From: Amarobacter sp964507025
GTDB lineage: Bacteria > Chloroflexota > Dehalococcoidia > Tepidiformales > Tepidiformaceae
DNA length: 64,000 nt
Reading direction: 5' to 3'
Assembly: GCA_964507025.1 (NCBI GenBank)
Contig: CAZDOK010000001.1
Location: 1-64,000 of the forward strand
The notes below the pieces were generated by a model that ran no database searches, was not told the DNA's origin, and worked only from the letters and a program-made list of their open reading frames with translations. A program made the translations under genes and the position numbers. Shown here in pieces: positions 24,241 to 33,068 of this stretch (position 1 is the stretch's first letter; the number at the start of each line of letters is the position of its first letter).

Positions 24241-25482
24241 TCAGCCGATGGCTTCGAGCCGCCCCCGCAGATCGGCGAGGAACCCTCCCGCCTCGTAGCC
24301 GTCGAGAGCGCGGTGGTCGAAGCTCAGGCAGACGTTCAGCATCGCCCGCACCGCGATGGCGTCGCCTTCCACCACCACCGGCCGCTTCACCACGCGCTCC
24401 ATGGTCACGATCGCTACCTGCGGTGTGTTCACGATGGGCTTCGAGGCGATCGAGCCGAACGATCCCGTGTTGTTCACGGTGAAGGTGCCCCCTTCGATGT
24501 CCTCGACGCGGAGCTTGCGAGCGTGCGCGCGTTGCACAAGGTCCGCAATCTGTTTCGCCAGCCCGGCAACGCTGAGGTCGCCCGCGTTGTGGGCGACGGG
24601 CGTCACGAGCCCGTGCTCGGTTGCGACGGCGATGGCGATATTCTGGGCGCGGTAACGCCGGAGCTCAGCGCCCTCCCAGCGGGCGTTCAACATCGGAAAC
24701 TCGCGAAGCGCTTCGCAGACGGCGGCGGTGAAGTACGGCAGGAGCGTCGGTTCCACCCCCTCCTGCCGGGCGAACCGGTCCTTTTCTCGCTCCCGAAGCG
24801 CCACCAGGCGCGTCACGTCGCACTCCACCATGGTCCAGGCCTGGGGCGCCTCGACGTTCGACCGGGCGAGGTGCTCCGCGATGGTCCTGCGCGTCGGCGA
24901 GAGGGTGACCACCTCGAACGGACCAGCCTGCGGGGAAGCTGCCCGTGCCGACGGGGCCGCGTCGGCCGGGGGGCTTGCCGCCAGGAAGCGCTCGACGTCG
25001 CGGCGGGTCACCCTGCCGCCGATCCCTGTCCCCTGCACACGGGCGAGGTCGATGGCGTGTTCCCGTGCCAGGCGCATCACGGCGGGCGAGTAGAACCGGC
25101 CGCGTTCGTCGGGCTTCGACCGGGTCGCCGTTCGTGCGACGGCCACCGGCGCCTGGGCCGGCGATTCTTCCGGCGGGATGGCCATCGGGCCGCCCAGCCA
25201 CTTGCCATCACCCTGGTGGACTGGCGGCGAAGCCTGGCCGGGCTGGCCGGCTTCGATCACTTCGCAGAGCACGGTGCCGACCTCCACGGTCTCGCCCTGG
25301 GGCACCAGGATCTTCCCCATCGTGCCCTCGAAGGGAGATGGCAATTCGGCGGTCACCTTTTCCGTCTCGATCTCGCACAGTGGTTCGTCGAGCTTCACCG
25401 GGTCGCCCGGCTCTTTCATCCACTTCAGGATCGTGCCTTCGGTAACGCTCTCGCCGAGCTGGGGCATCTTCACGATCGTCAT
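24241..25482 (-). CDS. 2-oxoacid dehydrogenase E2, dihydrolipoamide acyltransferase
   Basis: A 413-residue E2 subunit. The lipoyl domain (about 1-78) has KMPQLGESVTEGTI and the lipoylated Lys in EIETEKVT. A linker is followed by the E1/E3-binding domain with SPAVMRLAREHAIDL and GTGIGGRVTRRDVE. The catalytic domain has VNNTGSFGS and the active-site SFDHRALDGYEAGGFL. ATG 25482 begins directly with the lipoyl domain. With E1-beta and E1-alpha upstream it forms a complete E1-E2 set; E3 is not in the window. The E1-alpha type suggests branched-chain substrates. Confidence 0.93.
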   Translation of the reverse strand: MTIVKMPQLGESVTEGTILKWMKEPGDPVKLDEPLCEIETEKVTAELPSPFEGTMGKILVPQGETVEVGTVLCEVIEAGQPGQASPPVHQGDGKWLGGPMAIPPEESPAQAPVAVARTATRSKPDERGRFYSPAVMRLAREHAIDLARVQGTGIGGRVTRRDVERFLAASPPADAAPSARAASPQAGPFEVVTLSPTRRTIAEHLARSNVEAPQAWTMVECDVTRLVALREREKDRFARQEGVEPTLLPYFTAAVCEALREFPMLNARWEGAELRRYRAQNIAIAVATEHGLVTPVAHNAGDLSVAGLAKQIADLVQRAHARKLRVEDIEGGTFTVNNTGSFGSIASKPIVNTPQVAIVTMERVVKRPVVVEGDAIAVRAMLNVCLSFDHRALDGYEAGGFLADLRGRLEAIG

Positions 25483-25525
25483 GGTCGAACCCCGGGGGTG
25501 CATATGGCAGCACCCGAGTTGTGCA

Positions 25526-26503
25526 TCAGTACGCCGCCAGTTCCCGCGCGGCCGCGGCGATCTTGTCACGGTTTGGCATGAAGAAGTCCTCCATGGCGTG
25601 GTGGTAGGGCATCGGCGGGACATCCGGCCCGGCAACCCGCCGGATGGGCGCGTCCAGGTACTCGAACGCGTGCTCCGCGATGATCGCCGCGATCTCGCCG
25701 CCAAGGCCGCCCGTGAGCGTGTCTTCGTGCACGATCAGGACCTTCCCGGTCGCTTTCGCCGATTCGAGGATGGTCTCGCGGTCGAGCGGGTTGAGCGTGA
25801 GCAGGTCGACCACCGTGGGCTCGATTCCCTCCGTGGCCAGCATCTCCGCGGCGGCCAGCGATTCGTGCAGCATGAGCCCGTAGGCGAAAATCGTCAGGTC
25901 GCTGCCGCGGCGGGTGACCCGCGCCCGGCCGATGACCGTCTCCGCCGGGGCACCGTCGATCTCCTGGCGAATCAGCCGGTACGTCCGCTTGTGCTCGAGG
26001 AACAACACCGGGTTCGGGTCGGCGATGGCCGACTGCAGGAGGCTGCGGTAGTCGGCCGGGAACGAGGGAGCGACCACCTTGATGCCGGGCATGTGGGCGT
26101 AGTACGCCTCGATGCTCTGCGAATGGTGTTGGCCACCGTGGACACCACCACCCCAGGGCGTTCGCACCACCATCGGCAGGTACGCGTCGCCCCTGGTCCG
26201 GTAACACCAGCGCGAAGCCTCGCTGCACAGCTGGTCGAACCCGGCGTGGATGAAGTCGGCAAACTGGATTTCCGCGATGGGCCGCATCCCGTAGTGAGCT
26301 GCCCCGATCGAGAGACCGACGATCGACGACTCGGCGAGTGGGGAGTCGATCACCCTTCCGGGATGCTTAGCAGCCAGGCCCTCCGTCGCGCGGAAGACGC
26401 CGCCCGCCTCTACATCCTCACCCAGCACGAACACGCGCTCGTCGGCCGCGAGCGCCTCGTCGAGCGTGGAGCGCACTGCCTCGATCACGGTCATCACGGC
26501 CAT
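25526..26503 (-). CDS. 2-oxoacid dehydrogenase E1 component, beta subunit
   Basis: A 325-residue transketolase-like protein. It shows VFVLGEDVEAGGVFRAT, DSPLAESSIVGLSIGAA, EIQFADFIHAGFDQL, TPWGGGVHGGQHHSQS and the C-terminal GLGGEIAAII and RVAGPDVPPMPYH. These match the beta subunit of branched-chain or pyruvate dehydrogenase E1. The start ATG 26503 lies 1 nt after the E1-alpha stop, so translation is coupled. It is 43 nt upstream of the E2 gene. Confidence 0.93.
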   Translation of the reverse strand: MAVMTVIEAVRSTLDEALAADERVFVLGEDVEAGGVFRATEGLAAKHPGRVIDSPLAESSIVGLSIGAAHYGMRPIAEIQFADFIHAGFDQLCSEASRWCYRTRGDAYLPMVVRTPWGGGVHGGQHHSQSIEAYYAHMPGIKVVAPSFPADYRSLLQSAIADPNPVLFLEHKRTYRLIRQEIDGAPAETVIGRARVTRRGSDLTIFAYGLMLHESLAAAEMLATEGIEPTVVDLLTLNPLDRETILESAKATGKVLIVHEDTLTGGLGGEIAAIIAEHAFEYLDAPIRRVAGPDVPPMPYHHAMEDFFMPNRDKIAAAARELAAY

Positions 26504-26504
26504 G

Positions 26505-27527
26505 TCACAGCTCCTTGTACACGAAACCGAGCGCATCCTCGGGCTCTGGATCGGGCTGCATCAGGGCCCACTGCGCCGCGTCGCGGACTTCTTCCTCGAC
26601 GCGCGCCTCGATCTCATCCAGGTCGGACTTGGGGAAGATGCCATCGGTTTCCACGCGAGCCCGGAACGAGGTGATCGGGTCCTTCCGGGCCCACTCCTCG
26701 AGCTCTTTCTTCGGCCTGTAACGCGTGTCGTCGTCGTCGCTCGAATGCGGCCAAAGGCGGTAGCACTTCGCTTCGATGAGGAAGGGCCCGCCGCCATGAC
26801 GCGCCTGGTCGACTGCCGGCCGCACGGTCTGGTAGACGGCGATAGCGTCCATGCCATCGACCATCGCGCTGTTCATGTTGTAGGCCCGGGCTCTATCGGC
26901 CACGTTCGGCACGGGCATCTCCTTCTCGTTACGTTCGGAGATGGCGTAGCCGTTGTTCTGCACGTAGAAGACGACCGGCAGCCTGTGGATGGCGGCGAAG
27001 TTGAGCGCTTCGTGGAAGTCGCCACGGCTCGTACTGCCTTCTCCGCAACAGGTCATGACCACGATCGGGTCCTTGCGGAGCTGCGCGCCCAGGGCGATCC
27101 CGGCCGCGTGCAGGAACTGGGTCGCGACCACGCTCGATTGGGTGACGATCTTCCGGGCGGTGTTGCCCCAGTGGGAGGGCATCTGGCGGCCGTAGCTGTT
27201 TGGGTCGTCGCGCTTGGCCAGCAGGTTGAGCATGGCCTCGCGCGCCGTCATCCCGAAGACCAGGTTCATGCCGAGATCCCGGTAGTAGGGAGCCAGGTAG
27301 TCGGTGCCCCGCTTGAGCGCCATCGCGGCCCCGACCTGGGCTGCCTCCTGGCCCACTCCCGCAATGACGAAGGCAGCCCTGCCCTGTCGGTTGAGCGCGA
27401 GCATGCGCTCGTTGAGGCGCCGCGCCAGGAGCATGTGGTAGTACATATCTTCGAGCTGTTGCTCGCTGAGGAGGTACTCCTCGATGGTCCGCTCCGACCG
27501 CTTTTTCCGGGTGCCCGCCGTCGTCAA
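26505..27527 (-). CDS. 2-oxoacid (branched-chain type) dehydrogenase E1 component, alpha subunit
   Basis: A 340-residue ThDP-dependent E1-alpha. It shows GVGQEAAQVG, YYRDLGMNLVFG, the GRQMPSHWG segment of branched-chain-type E1, the ThDP motif GEGSTSRGDFHEALNFA ending in NNGYAISE, and a phosphorylation-loop-like HSSDDDDTRYR. Together these favour the BCKDH/acetoin/pyruvate E1 group of branched-chain type. The start is TTG 27527, supported by GGAGGGG 8 nt upstream. A 7-bp hairpin lies just before the ribosome binding site. It is the first gene of the E1-E2 operon. Confidence 0.92.
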   Translation of the reverse strand: MTTAGTRKKRSERTIEEYLLSEQQLEDMYYHMLLARRLNERMLALNRQGRAAFVIAGVGQEAAQVGAAMALKRGTDYLAPYYRDLGMNLVFGMTAREAMLNLLAKRDDPNSYGRQMPSHWGNTARKIVTQSSVVATQFLHAAGIALGAQLRKDPIVVMTCCGEGSTSRGDFHEALNFAAIHRLPVVFYVQNNGYAISERNEKEMPVPNVADRARAYNMNSAMVDGMDAIAVYQTVRPAVDQARHGGGPFLIEAKCYRLWPHSSDDDDTRYRPKKELEEWARKDPITSFRARVETDGIFPKSDLDEIEARVEEEVRDAAQWALMQPDPEPEDALGFVYKEL

Positions 27528-27539
27528 TCACACCCCTCC

Positions 27540-27560
27540 GCGGACGCTCATACCGTCCGC
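27540..27560 (-). promoter_or_regulatory. hairpin in the leader of the E1-alpha gene
   Basis: GCGGACG and CGTCCGC, separated by 7 nt, form an exact inverted repeat ending just before the GGAGGGG ribosome binding site of the E1-alpha gene. No U-tract follows, so it is not an ordinary terminator. It may affect translation or be chance. Confidence 0.35.
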
Positions 27561-27617
27561 ATCAATCCTAAGGCACGCGGGGCGGGCCTGCCGACCCGCG
27601 GCATTGCCTGCCGCTGG

Positions 27618-27875
27618 CTATCCCTCATAAGGCGTTGGGTTATCAACACAGTCAGCGGCGCGGCTGCCCACACCATAGGCAAGGGTGCTATCTCCGCCGG
27701 CCAGCCCGGGGAGGTCTGCCGCCATCTGTTCGGTTTGCTGTTCGATCGGTATCGGTGTCTGGACGACGAGGCCGCCGTCGCCAGGTGCAGGTGTCGCGCT
27801 AAACATGACCGCCGCGACTGGCAGGGCCGCAAACGGCAGGGGGAGTAGCAATGCCCCAAGCATCTTCCGCTTCAT
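27618..27875 (-). CDS. small secreted hypothetical protein
   Basis: An 85-residue protein starting MKRKMLGALLLPLPFAALP, a good Sec signal peptide, with GGAGGCGGGCAC upstream of ATG 27875. The mature part is about 60 residues, Gly/Pro-rich, with one Cys and no recognisable domain. It lies upstream of E1-alpha in the same direction, 90 nt away, and is divergent from ppx. Function unknown. Confidence 0.6.
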   Translation of the reverse strand: MKRKMLGALLLPLPFAALPVAAVMFSATPAPGDGGLVVQTPIPIEQQTEQMAADLPGLAGGDSTLAYGVGSRAADCVDNPTPYEG

Positions 27876-27971
27876 GTGCCCGCCTCCTTCCGTTTCGCTC
27901 AGGAACATTCTACACGCATCGTGTCAATCCCGGATGTGCGCCATGTTTCCGCGCTGTAATTCGCGCGAGCG

Positions 27972-28000
27972 TTACCGCCGGCGTGTGCCCGGATCATAAT
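27972..28000 (+). promoter_or_regulatory. promoter of the ppx gene
   Basis: A TTACCG -35 at 27972-27977, a 17-nt spacer and a CATAAT -10 at 27995-28000 lie just upstream of ATG 28021, giving a predicted 5' leader of about 14 nt with GGAG. Confidence 0.45.
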
Positions 28001-28020
28001 GGTCCGATGCGGAGACCTGT

Positions 28021-29529
28021 ATGAGCCACGCCACGACTGTCGCCGTCATCGATGTCGGCTCGAACTCGGTGCGCTTGCTGGTCGCACGGTCGCTTTCGCC
28101 CCAGGCCTTCGAAGTCATTGATGAGGAGCGCTTCGACGCCCGCCTCGGTGAAGGCCAGGATGGCGGCAACCTGACGGCGGAGGGCATCGAGCGCGGAGTC
28201 CGCGCGCTCCGCATCATGTCCCAGATCGCCGCATCCTTCAGCCCCACCGTTACCGTTGCGGTGGGCACCGAGGCGCTCCGCCGGGCGCCGAACGCCACGG
28301 AGTTCATCGCGCGCGTCCGGGAGGAATCCGGCACGCGAATCCGGGTCCTCACCGGCTACGACGAGGCGTTCTGTGGATTCCTGGGGGTAGTCAACAGCAC
28401 GACGTTGCGCGACGGCCGCCTGCTCGATATCGGCGGCGGCTCGCTGGAGCTGATGCGCATCGAGGACCGCCGCCTCGTCGATGTCCAGTCGGCTCCCCTC
28501 GGTGCGATCTACGCGCGAGAGCGTTACCTGAAGTCCGACCCTCCGACCGCTCGTGAGATTCGAGGCCTCCGCAAGGTGGTCCGGCAGCAGCTTTCGGCCT
28601 CAGCACCACATCCGGTGCTGTTCGGCACGGGTGGAGCGGTCCGCAACCTGGCCAGGATCGTTCGCCTGCGGCGCGCCTATCCGTTGCGCCGGCTCCACGG
28701 CATCGAGCTTTCGAGGCGAGACGTGCACCGCCTCGCCTCGGCCCTGGCCCGCGTTTCCTCCGACGAGCGGCGAAAGATCGCCGGCGTTGGGGCAAACCGC
28801 GCCGACATCCTCCACGCGGCCGCCATCGTCATCGATGAAGTCATGGAGATCACCGGGGCGGCGAGCCTCCACGTCTCCGGGCAGGGGCTCCGCGAGGGCC
28901 TGGTCTGGCAGGAACTCCGGGGCGAGGGTGCGATCCTCCCCGACGTCCGGAATGCCTCCATCGCCGGCCTGGCTCGCGCGAACGGCGTCGATGAGCTCGC
29001 CGCCGAGCCCGTGGTTCATGCCGCCGCGATCCTGTTTGAGGCCACCCGCGACATCCACGGCCTCGGTGTCGCCGAGCTCGATCTGCTACTCTCAGCGGCC
29101 CGGCTGGCGGGCATCGGCATGCACATCGACTACTACAGCCGTGATCGGCACGCCGAGTACCTGGTCCACAGTGGCGACCTGCACGGGTTCACCCACCGCG
29201 AAATCGTGCTCCTGGCGGCACTCGTCCGCTGGGCGGATTCCGGCACGCCGGACCTTGCACCGTACAAGGCCATCGTCGCTCCCGATGACTCCAGGGTTGC
29301 CGCAGTCCTGGCCGCAATCCTCGGTGTCGCGCGGGCAATCCGCCGCCGGCACCCTTCGCCCGTGCTGGATGTGACCGCGAGGGCAGGGAAGGAGCGGCTG
29401 AACGTCCGTCTTCACGCCAATGCGCCGCTCGATGCCGAACTCTACGATCTCGAACGACAGCAGCGGCGGCTCGAGTCGGCAATCAGGATGCCCGTCACCT
29501 TTGCGGTGCGTGATCAGCCCCCCGATTGA
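28021..29529 (+). CDS. ppx: Ppx/GppA family phosphatase, exopolyphosphatase
   Basis: A 502-residue protein of the ASKHA fold. It has AVIDVGSNSVRLLVA (phosphate loop 1), VGTEALRRAPNA, RVLTGYDEAFCGFLGV (Glu region), DIGGGSLELMRI (phosphate loop 2) and GTGGAVRNLARI. The second half (from about 310) is an HD-like helical domain with GIGMHIDYYSRDRHAEYLV and HGFTHREI, as in Ppx2/GppA proteins that remove phosphate from polyphosphate or pppGpp. The 3' end overlaps the convergent sixA by 16 nt. Confidence 0.9.
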   Translation: MSHATTVAVIDVGSNSVRLLVARSLSPQAFEVIDEERFDARLGEGQDGGNLTAEGIERGVRALRIMSQIAASFSPTVTVAVGTEALRRAPNATEFIARVREESGTRIRVLTGYDEAFCGFLGVVNSTTLRDGRLLDIGGGSLELMRIEDRRLVDVQSAPLGAIYARERYLKSDPPTAREIRGLRKVVRQQLSASAPHPVLFGTGGAVRNLARIVRLRRAYPLRRLHGIELSRRDVHRLASALARVSSDERRKIAGVGANRADILHAAAIVIDEVMEITGAASLHVSGQGLREGLVWQELRGEGAILPDVRNASIAGLARANGVDELAAEPVVHAAAILFEATRDIHGLGVAELDLLLSAARLAGIGMHIDYYSRDRHAEYLVHSGDLHGFTHREIVLLAALVRWADSGTPDLAPYKAIVAPDDSRVAAVLAAILGVARAIRRRHPSPVLDVTARAGKERLNVRLHANAPLDAELYDLERQQRRLESAIRMPVTFAVRDQPPD

Positions 29530-30017
29530 CCGAGCCTGCGCAGCGTTCCGGGCTGGATCAGCCACTCGAGCCAGCAGTTCCCGGGGGCCGGATCGGCGGC
29601 GCTTCCGACGAGTGCTGCGGCTCCCTTCTTGAATATCGAAGCCATCCCCGTCCGGTCGCCGGTGAGGAGGTAGGCGAGCAGTTCGCTCATCCACGGCTCG
29701 TGGCCCACCAGGGCGACGGCGCCGGCGTCGGCCTCCTCGATGGCTGCCAGCACGCGGTCATGGTCGCCGGTCGCCAGCGCGTCACACACGCGTGGTTTCC
29801 CAAGGCCGTAGCCCTTGCGGAGGATCTCCGCGGTTTCTGCGGCCCGAACCAGGGGCGAGGTCAGGATCACCTGAGGGGTGAACAGCCGCTTGAGCCCTCC
29901 GGCGGCCTCGACCATGCGGGCCCTGCCCTGCGGCGTTAGCGGCCGCTTTGCGTCGTCTTCGAATCCCGGCGAGCCGCGCTCGACAGCCACTGCGTGCCGA
30001 ACCAGGCAAATGTCCAC
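29514..30017 (-). CDS. sixA: SixA-type phosphohistidine phosphatase
   Basis: A 167-residue histidine phosphatase. The phosphate-binding motif is LVRHAVAVERG (RH with the nucleophilic His), followed by RPLTPQGRARM, ILTSPLVRAAETAEIL (second Arg) and LVGHEPWMSELL (second His). Size and the ERG motif match SixA, which removes phosphate from His on phosphotransfer proteins. It overlaps ppx tail to tail. Confidence 0.88.
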   Translation of the reverse strand: MDICLVRHAVAVERGSPGFEDDAKRPLTPQGRARMVEAAGGLKRLFTPQVILTSPLVRAAETAEILRKGYGLGKPRVCDALATGDHDRVLAAIEEADAGAVALVGHEPWMSELLAYLLTGDRTGMASIFKKGAAALVGSAADPAPGNCWLEWLIQPGTLRRLGQSGG

Positions 30018-30053
30018 AACTCCTCCCCCACAAGCTTCGGCCGGGTTTGCCGA

Positions 30054-30392
30054 CTAGTTCGCGGTCATCTCCGCGGAGATCAGCTCAACTGCGGTCAGCT
30101 TCCACTGGCCCATGATCTGCTTCCACGAGGAGCCCAGGGTCGCCGTTCCCATGGAGGAACGGAAGGTGACGTGGAACACCTCGGCGTCGCCATCCGCGCC
30201 CTTCTCTTCGATCTCGTAACCCTCGATGTTGGGCATCTGCGCCGGCGATAGGCCACCCGCCTGGGCGCCCATCTGCATCATCTGGGCGAGCGCCTCGGGC
30301 GTGATGTCGGCCATGATCTGGGTGAGATTGCCCGACATCACCGCCTGGGCGTTGCGCTCGACTGCCTCGCGGGCACTCGCCGATTGCGCCAT
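30054..30392 (-). CDS. small conserved hypothetical protein, paralogue A
   Basis: A 112-residue protein. The N-terminal helix AVERNAQAVMSGNLTQIMAD followed by ITPEAL is shared with the adjacent 90-residue gene, so the two arose by duplication. The second half is predicted beta-rich (VFHVTFRSS, GSSWKQIMGQWKL), resembling small SnoaL/NTF2-like cone folds, though no catalytic residues stand out. It starts 1 nt after the stop of its partner. Function unknown. Confidence 0.65.
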   Translation of the reverse strand: MAQSASAREAVERNAQAVMSGNLTQIMADITPEALAQMMQMGAQAGGLSPAQMPNIEGYEIEEKGADGDAEVFHVTFRSSMGTATLGSSWKQIMGQWKLTAVELISAEMTAN

Positions 30393-30393
30393 C

Positions 30394-30666
30394 TCAGCCG
30401 AGGTCCTTCAAGTCGTCGATCTGCCACTTCCCGCCGTTGTCGATCCACTTGCTCCAGATCTTGCGTGTGCTGGCGCCGATGTAGCTGATCTCTGCTTCGT
30501 TGTTGCCCAGGTCCTTCACCTCGTACGAAGTGGCCGAGATCGGGTTGGCCGCCAGCCCCATGGCCTTGGTCATCGCGTTGGGAGTGAGATCACCCATGAC
30601 GCCGGCCATGTTGCCGGACACCACGTCCTGGGCGTGCCGCGCCTGCGTTTCCTTCAGATCTGCCAT
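30394..30666 (-). CDS. small conserved hypothetical protein, paralogue B
   Basis: A 90-residue protein that shares with its downstream neighbour the pattern AQ-x2-SGN-x3-VM-x-DLTP near the N-terminus, and then a WxxxxGKW-like end (KWIDNGGKWQID). An NTF2-like half-domain is possible. The ATG is preceded by GGAGGAACC. It is upstream of and co-directional with its paralogue and downstream of tyrS. Function unknown. Confidence 0.65.
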   Translation of the reverse strand: MADLKETQARHAQDVVSGNMAGVMGDLTPNAMTKAMGLAANPISATSYEVKDLGNNEAEISYIGASTRKIWSKWIDNGGKWQIDDLKDLG

Positions 30667-30771
30667 GCTTTTTGGTTCCTCCTGTATTTCCTGGCCGGTG
30701 AGCCAGGCCCGCAGGATACCCGCCTCAAGATGAACGCCGCAACGCCGCCTGATGCGGTTGTCCGCCGCCCG

Positions 30772-31980
30772 CTACACCATCCGGATCCAGCGCCGCTTCC
30801 CCACCTGGACGGTGGTCCCGGCTCGCGCCGGTGTGGTCGGCTCCATCACCAGCCCATCCATGGTCACCGCTCGCTGTTCGAACAGCCGCCGTGCCTCCCG
30901 CCTCGAAGGCGCCGCGCCCATCGAGACGACCACGTCGAGCAGGAGGTCGCCATCGCGCACACGGTATTCGGGGATCTCTTCCGGGACTTCTTTGCGCTGC
31001 ACTGTACGCTCGAAGTGTTCCTGCGCCGCGGCGGCGGCATCGGCGCCCCAGAACTCGCTCACGATCGTCCGCGCCAGGAGCTTCTTGGTTTCCATGGGGC
31101 TGCGCTCGCCATCCCGCATCGCGCGCATGATCGCCCGCACCTCGTCGGGGTGCAGGTTCGTCGCGAGCGTGAAGAAGTCGCCGATCACGTCGTCCGGGAT
31201 CGACATCGCCTTCCCGAACTGTTCCTCGGGGGGGTCGTTCACGCCGATGTGGTTGCCCTTGGACTTCGACATCCGCTCCTTGCCATCCAGGCCGACCAGG
31301 ATGGGCATGGTGACCGGCACGTGCGGCCGCTGCCCCGCATCTTCCTGGATCTTTCGTCCAGCCATGAGGTTGAAGAGCTGCTCGGTGCCTCCGACCTGCA
31401 CGTCGCATTGCAGGGCGTACGCGTCGTAGCCCTGCATCAGCGCGTAGAGGAATTCGTGCAGGTAGACAGCGTCTCCGTCTTCCCACCGCTTGCGGAAATT
31501 GTCGCGCCTGAGCATCTCGGCCACGGTGAACTTCGACATCAGGCTGATGACGTCGGGGAACGTCAGCTTTCCCAGCCACTCGGAGTTGTGGCGCAACTCC
31601 GTACGGCCCGGGTCGAGGATGCGCGCCGCCTGCTCGAAGTAGGTCGCCTCGTTTGCCGCGATGTCCTCCTGAGAGAGCATCGGCCGCAGCTTGTTCTTGT
31701 CGCTCGGGTCGCCGATCAGGGCCGTGTAGTCGCCGATGAGGAAGACGCAATCGTGGCCGAATTCCTGGAACTGCCGGAGTTTCCGCAGGGGCACGGTGTG
31801 CCCGAGCGTCAGCGAGGTCGCCGTCGGGTCGATCCCCAGGTAGACGCGCAGCGGGCGGTCCTGTTCGAGGAGAGCGCGAAGTTCGCGCTCCATCTGCTTC
31901 TTCAGCAGGGCGTCGCCATAGTCCACGCCGCTCATCAGGACGCTCATCTGCTCATCGACGGGTGCCATCGTTCGTGTCAT
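30772..31980 (-). CDS. tyrS: tyrosyl-tRNA synthetase
   Basis: A 402-residue class I aminoacyl-tRNA synthetase. The HIGH-type motif is LTLGHTVPL, preceded by VYLGIDPTATS; FLIGDYTALIGDPS, YALMQGYDAYAL and VQVGGTEQLFNL form the tyrosine pocket, and ERMSKSKGN is the KMSKS loop. The C-terminal S4-like RNA-binding domain has SRREARRLFEQRAV. The LGHT form matches the TyrZ-type bacterial group. A second synthetase, trpS, lies at 46817-47842. Confidence 0.95.
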   Translation of the reverse strand: MTRTMAPVDEQMSVLMSGVDYGDALLKKQMERELRALLEQDRPLRVYLGIDPTATSLTLGHTVPLRKLRQFQEFGHDCVFLIGDYTALIGDPSDKNKLRPMLSQEDIAANEATYFEQAARILDPGRTELRHNSEWLGKLTFPDVISLMSKFTVAEMLRRDNFRKRWEDGDAVYLHEFLYALMQGYDAYALQCDVQVGGTEQLFNLMAGRKIQEDAGQRPHVPVTMPILVGLDGKERMSKSKGNHIGVNDPPEEQFGKAMSIPDDVIGDFFTLATNLHPDEVRAIMRAMRDGERSPMETKKLLARTIVSEFWGADAAAAAQEHFERTVQRKEVPEEIPEYRVRDGDLLLDVVVSMGAAPSRREARRLFEQRAVTMDGLVMEPTTPARAGTTVQVGKRRWIRMV

Positions 31981-32017
31981 GCCATGTCCAGCCGGAGATT
32001 CGAAGGTAGGGATGCGC

Positions 32018-32950
32018 TCAGCGGAGGATCTCCCGCGCGCGAACGATGTCCCGGGCGATCTGGGCCTTGAGCTGTTCGACGCTTTCGAACTTCATCTCGC
32101 CCCGGATGCGCGCGATGATCTCCAGGTCCATCCGCTCGCCGTAGAGGTCGCCCTCGAAGTCAAGCAAGTGGGTCTCAATCGAGACATGACCTGCATCGAA
32201 GGTTGGCCGGCGGCCGATGTTCGTCCCGCCCCGGAGCGAATGCCCGGCAACCTGCACGCGCGTCGCGTAGACGCCCAGCGCGGGCAGCGCCCGGTCGACC
32301 GCCACGGAGATGTTCGCCGTCGGGATCCCGATCGTGCGGCCGCGCTCGAAGCCTTTGACCACCGGCCCCGAGATCCGGTAGGGCCGCCCGAGCAAAGAGG
32401 TCACGCGGTCCATGTCGCCCTCGACCAGGGCCTTCCGCACGGCGGTCGAGCTGTAACGCTCGTGGTCGTGCATCAGCGGTTCGACCTGGATGACCTCGAA
32501 CCCAAGCTCGGCGCCGAGCTGGCGCATCCGTTCGACCGTGTCCTTCGGCGCGCCCCGGCCGAAGGACGCATCGGGCCCGAGCACCATCAGCCGCATGCGT
32601 AGCCATTTGTGGAACGCCGCTGCCAGCTCCTCCGCGGTCACCTCGGAGACTTCGCTGGTGAAGGTGAGGGGGATGACCCAGTCGGCCCCGGCCAGGCGCA
32701 GGAGCTCCATGCGGTCTTCGAGCGACGTGAGGTAGCTCGGGGCCACCTCGGGCCGGAGCACGGTGATGGGATGAGGATGGAGGGTGACCACCCCGGGCGA
32801 GAGCGCCCGCTTCTTCGCCTCCTGGCGGAGCCGCCGCAGCAACGCTTGGTGGCCCAGGTGCACCCCGTCGAGCACGCCGATCGTCAACGCGGTTTCGGGG
32901 CCTGGTGCCCCTGCGGTCAGCTGCGCCTGCGTGAAGGTCGGAATGCTCAT
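32018..32950 (-). CDS. ribF: bifunctional riboflavin kinase/FAD synthetase
   Basis: A 310-residue RibF. The N-terminal FAD synthetase domain has IGVLDGVHLGHQALL and GPDASFGRG, with SSTAVRKAL at its end. The C-terminal riboflavin kinase domain has GRTIGIPTANI, GGTNIGRRPTF and IETHLLDFEGDLYGE. It makes FMN and FAD. The frame is open upstream to 33139, but ATG 32950 matches the family start; an in-frame GTG lies a few codons earlier. It is 37 nt upstream of tyrS and divergent from a thioesterase. Confidence 0.93.
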   Translation of the reverse strand: MSIPTFTQAQLTAGAPGPETALTIGVLDGVHLGHQALLRRLRQEAKKRALSPGVVTLHPHPITVLRPEVAPSYLTSLEDRMELLRLAGADWVIPLTFTSEVSEVTAEELAAAFHKWLRMRLMVLGPDASFGRGAPKDTVERMRQLGAELGFEVIQVEPLMHDHERYSSTAVRKALVEGDMDRVTSLLGRPYRISGPVVKGFERGRTIGIPTANISVAVDRALPALGVYATRVQVAGHSLRGGTNIGRRPTFDAGHVSIETHLLDFEGDLYGERMDLEIIARIRGEMKFESVEQLKAQIARDIVRAREILR

Positions 32951-33068
32951 CGCGGTACTCACAAGCCTACCAACGCCGGGTGGACTGTGCACAATCGTCT
33001 CAGGTGGTTCTCGCCCCCGCGCCCTGTCGATCGCACGCTGGATCGGAACCTTCCCGACGGAGTCGCAC

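Noticed and set aside
26876..27540. TTG start of E1-alpha as an error in favour of an internal ATG
   Set aside because: The TTG has a strong GGAGGGG at the correct distance and gives the full-length N-terminus.
27875..27971. Minus-strand promoter with TTGACA and TAGAAT upstream of the small secreted gene
   Set aside because: The two elements are only 9 nt apart, too close for a normal sigma-70 promoter; only the TAGAAT alone could be used.
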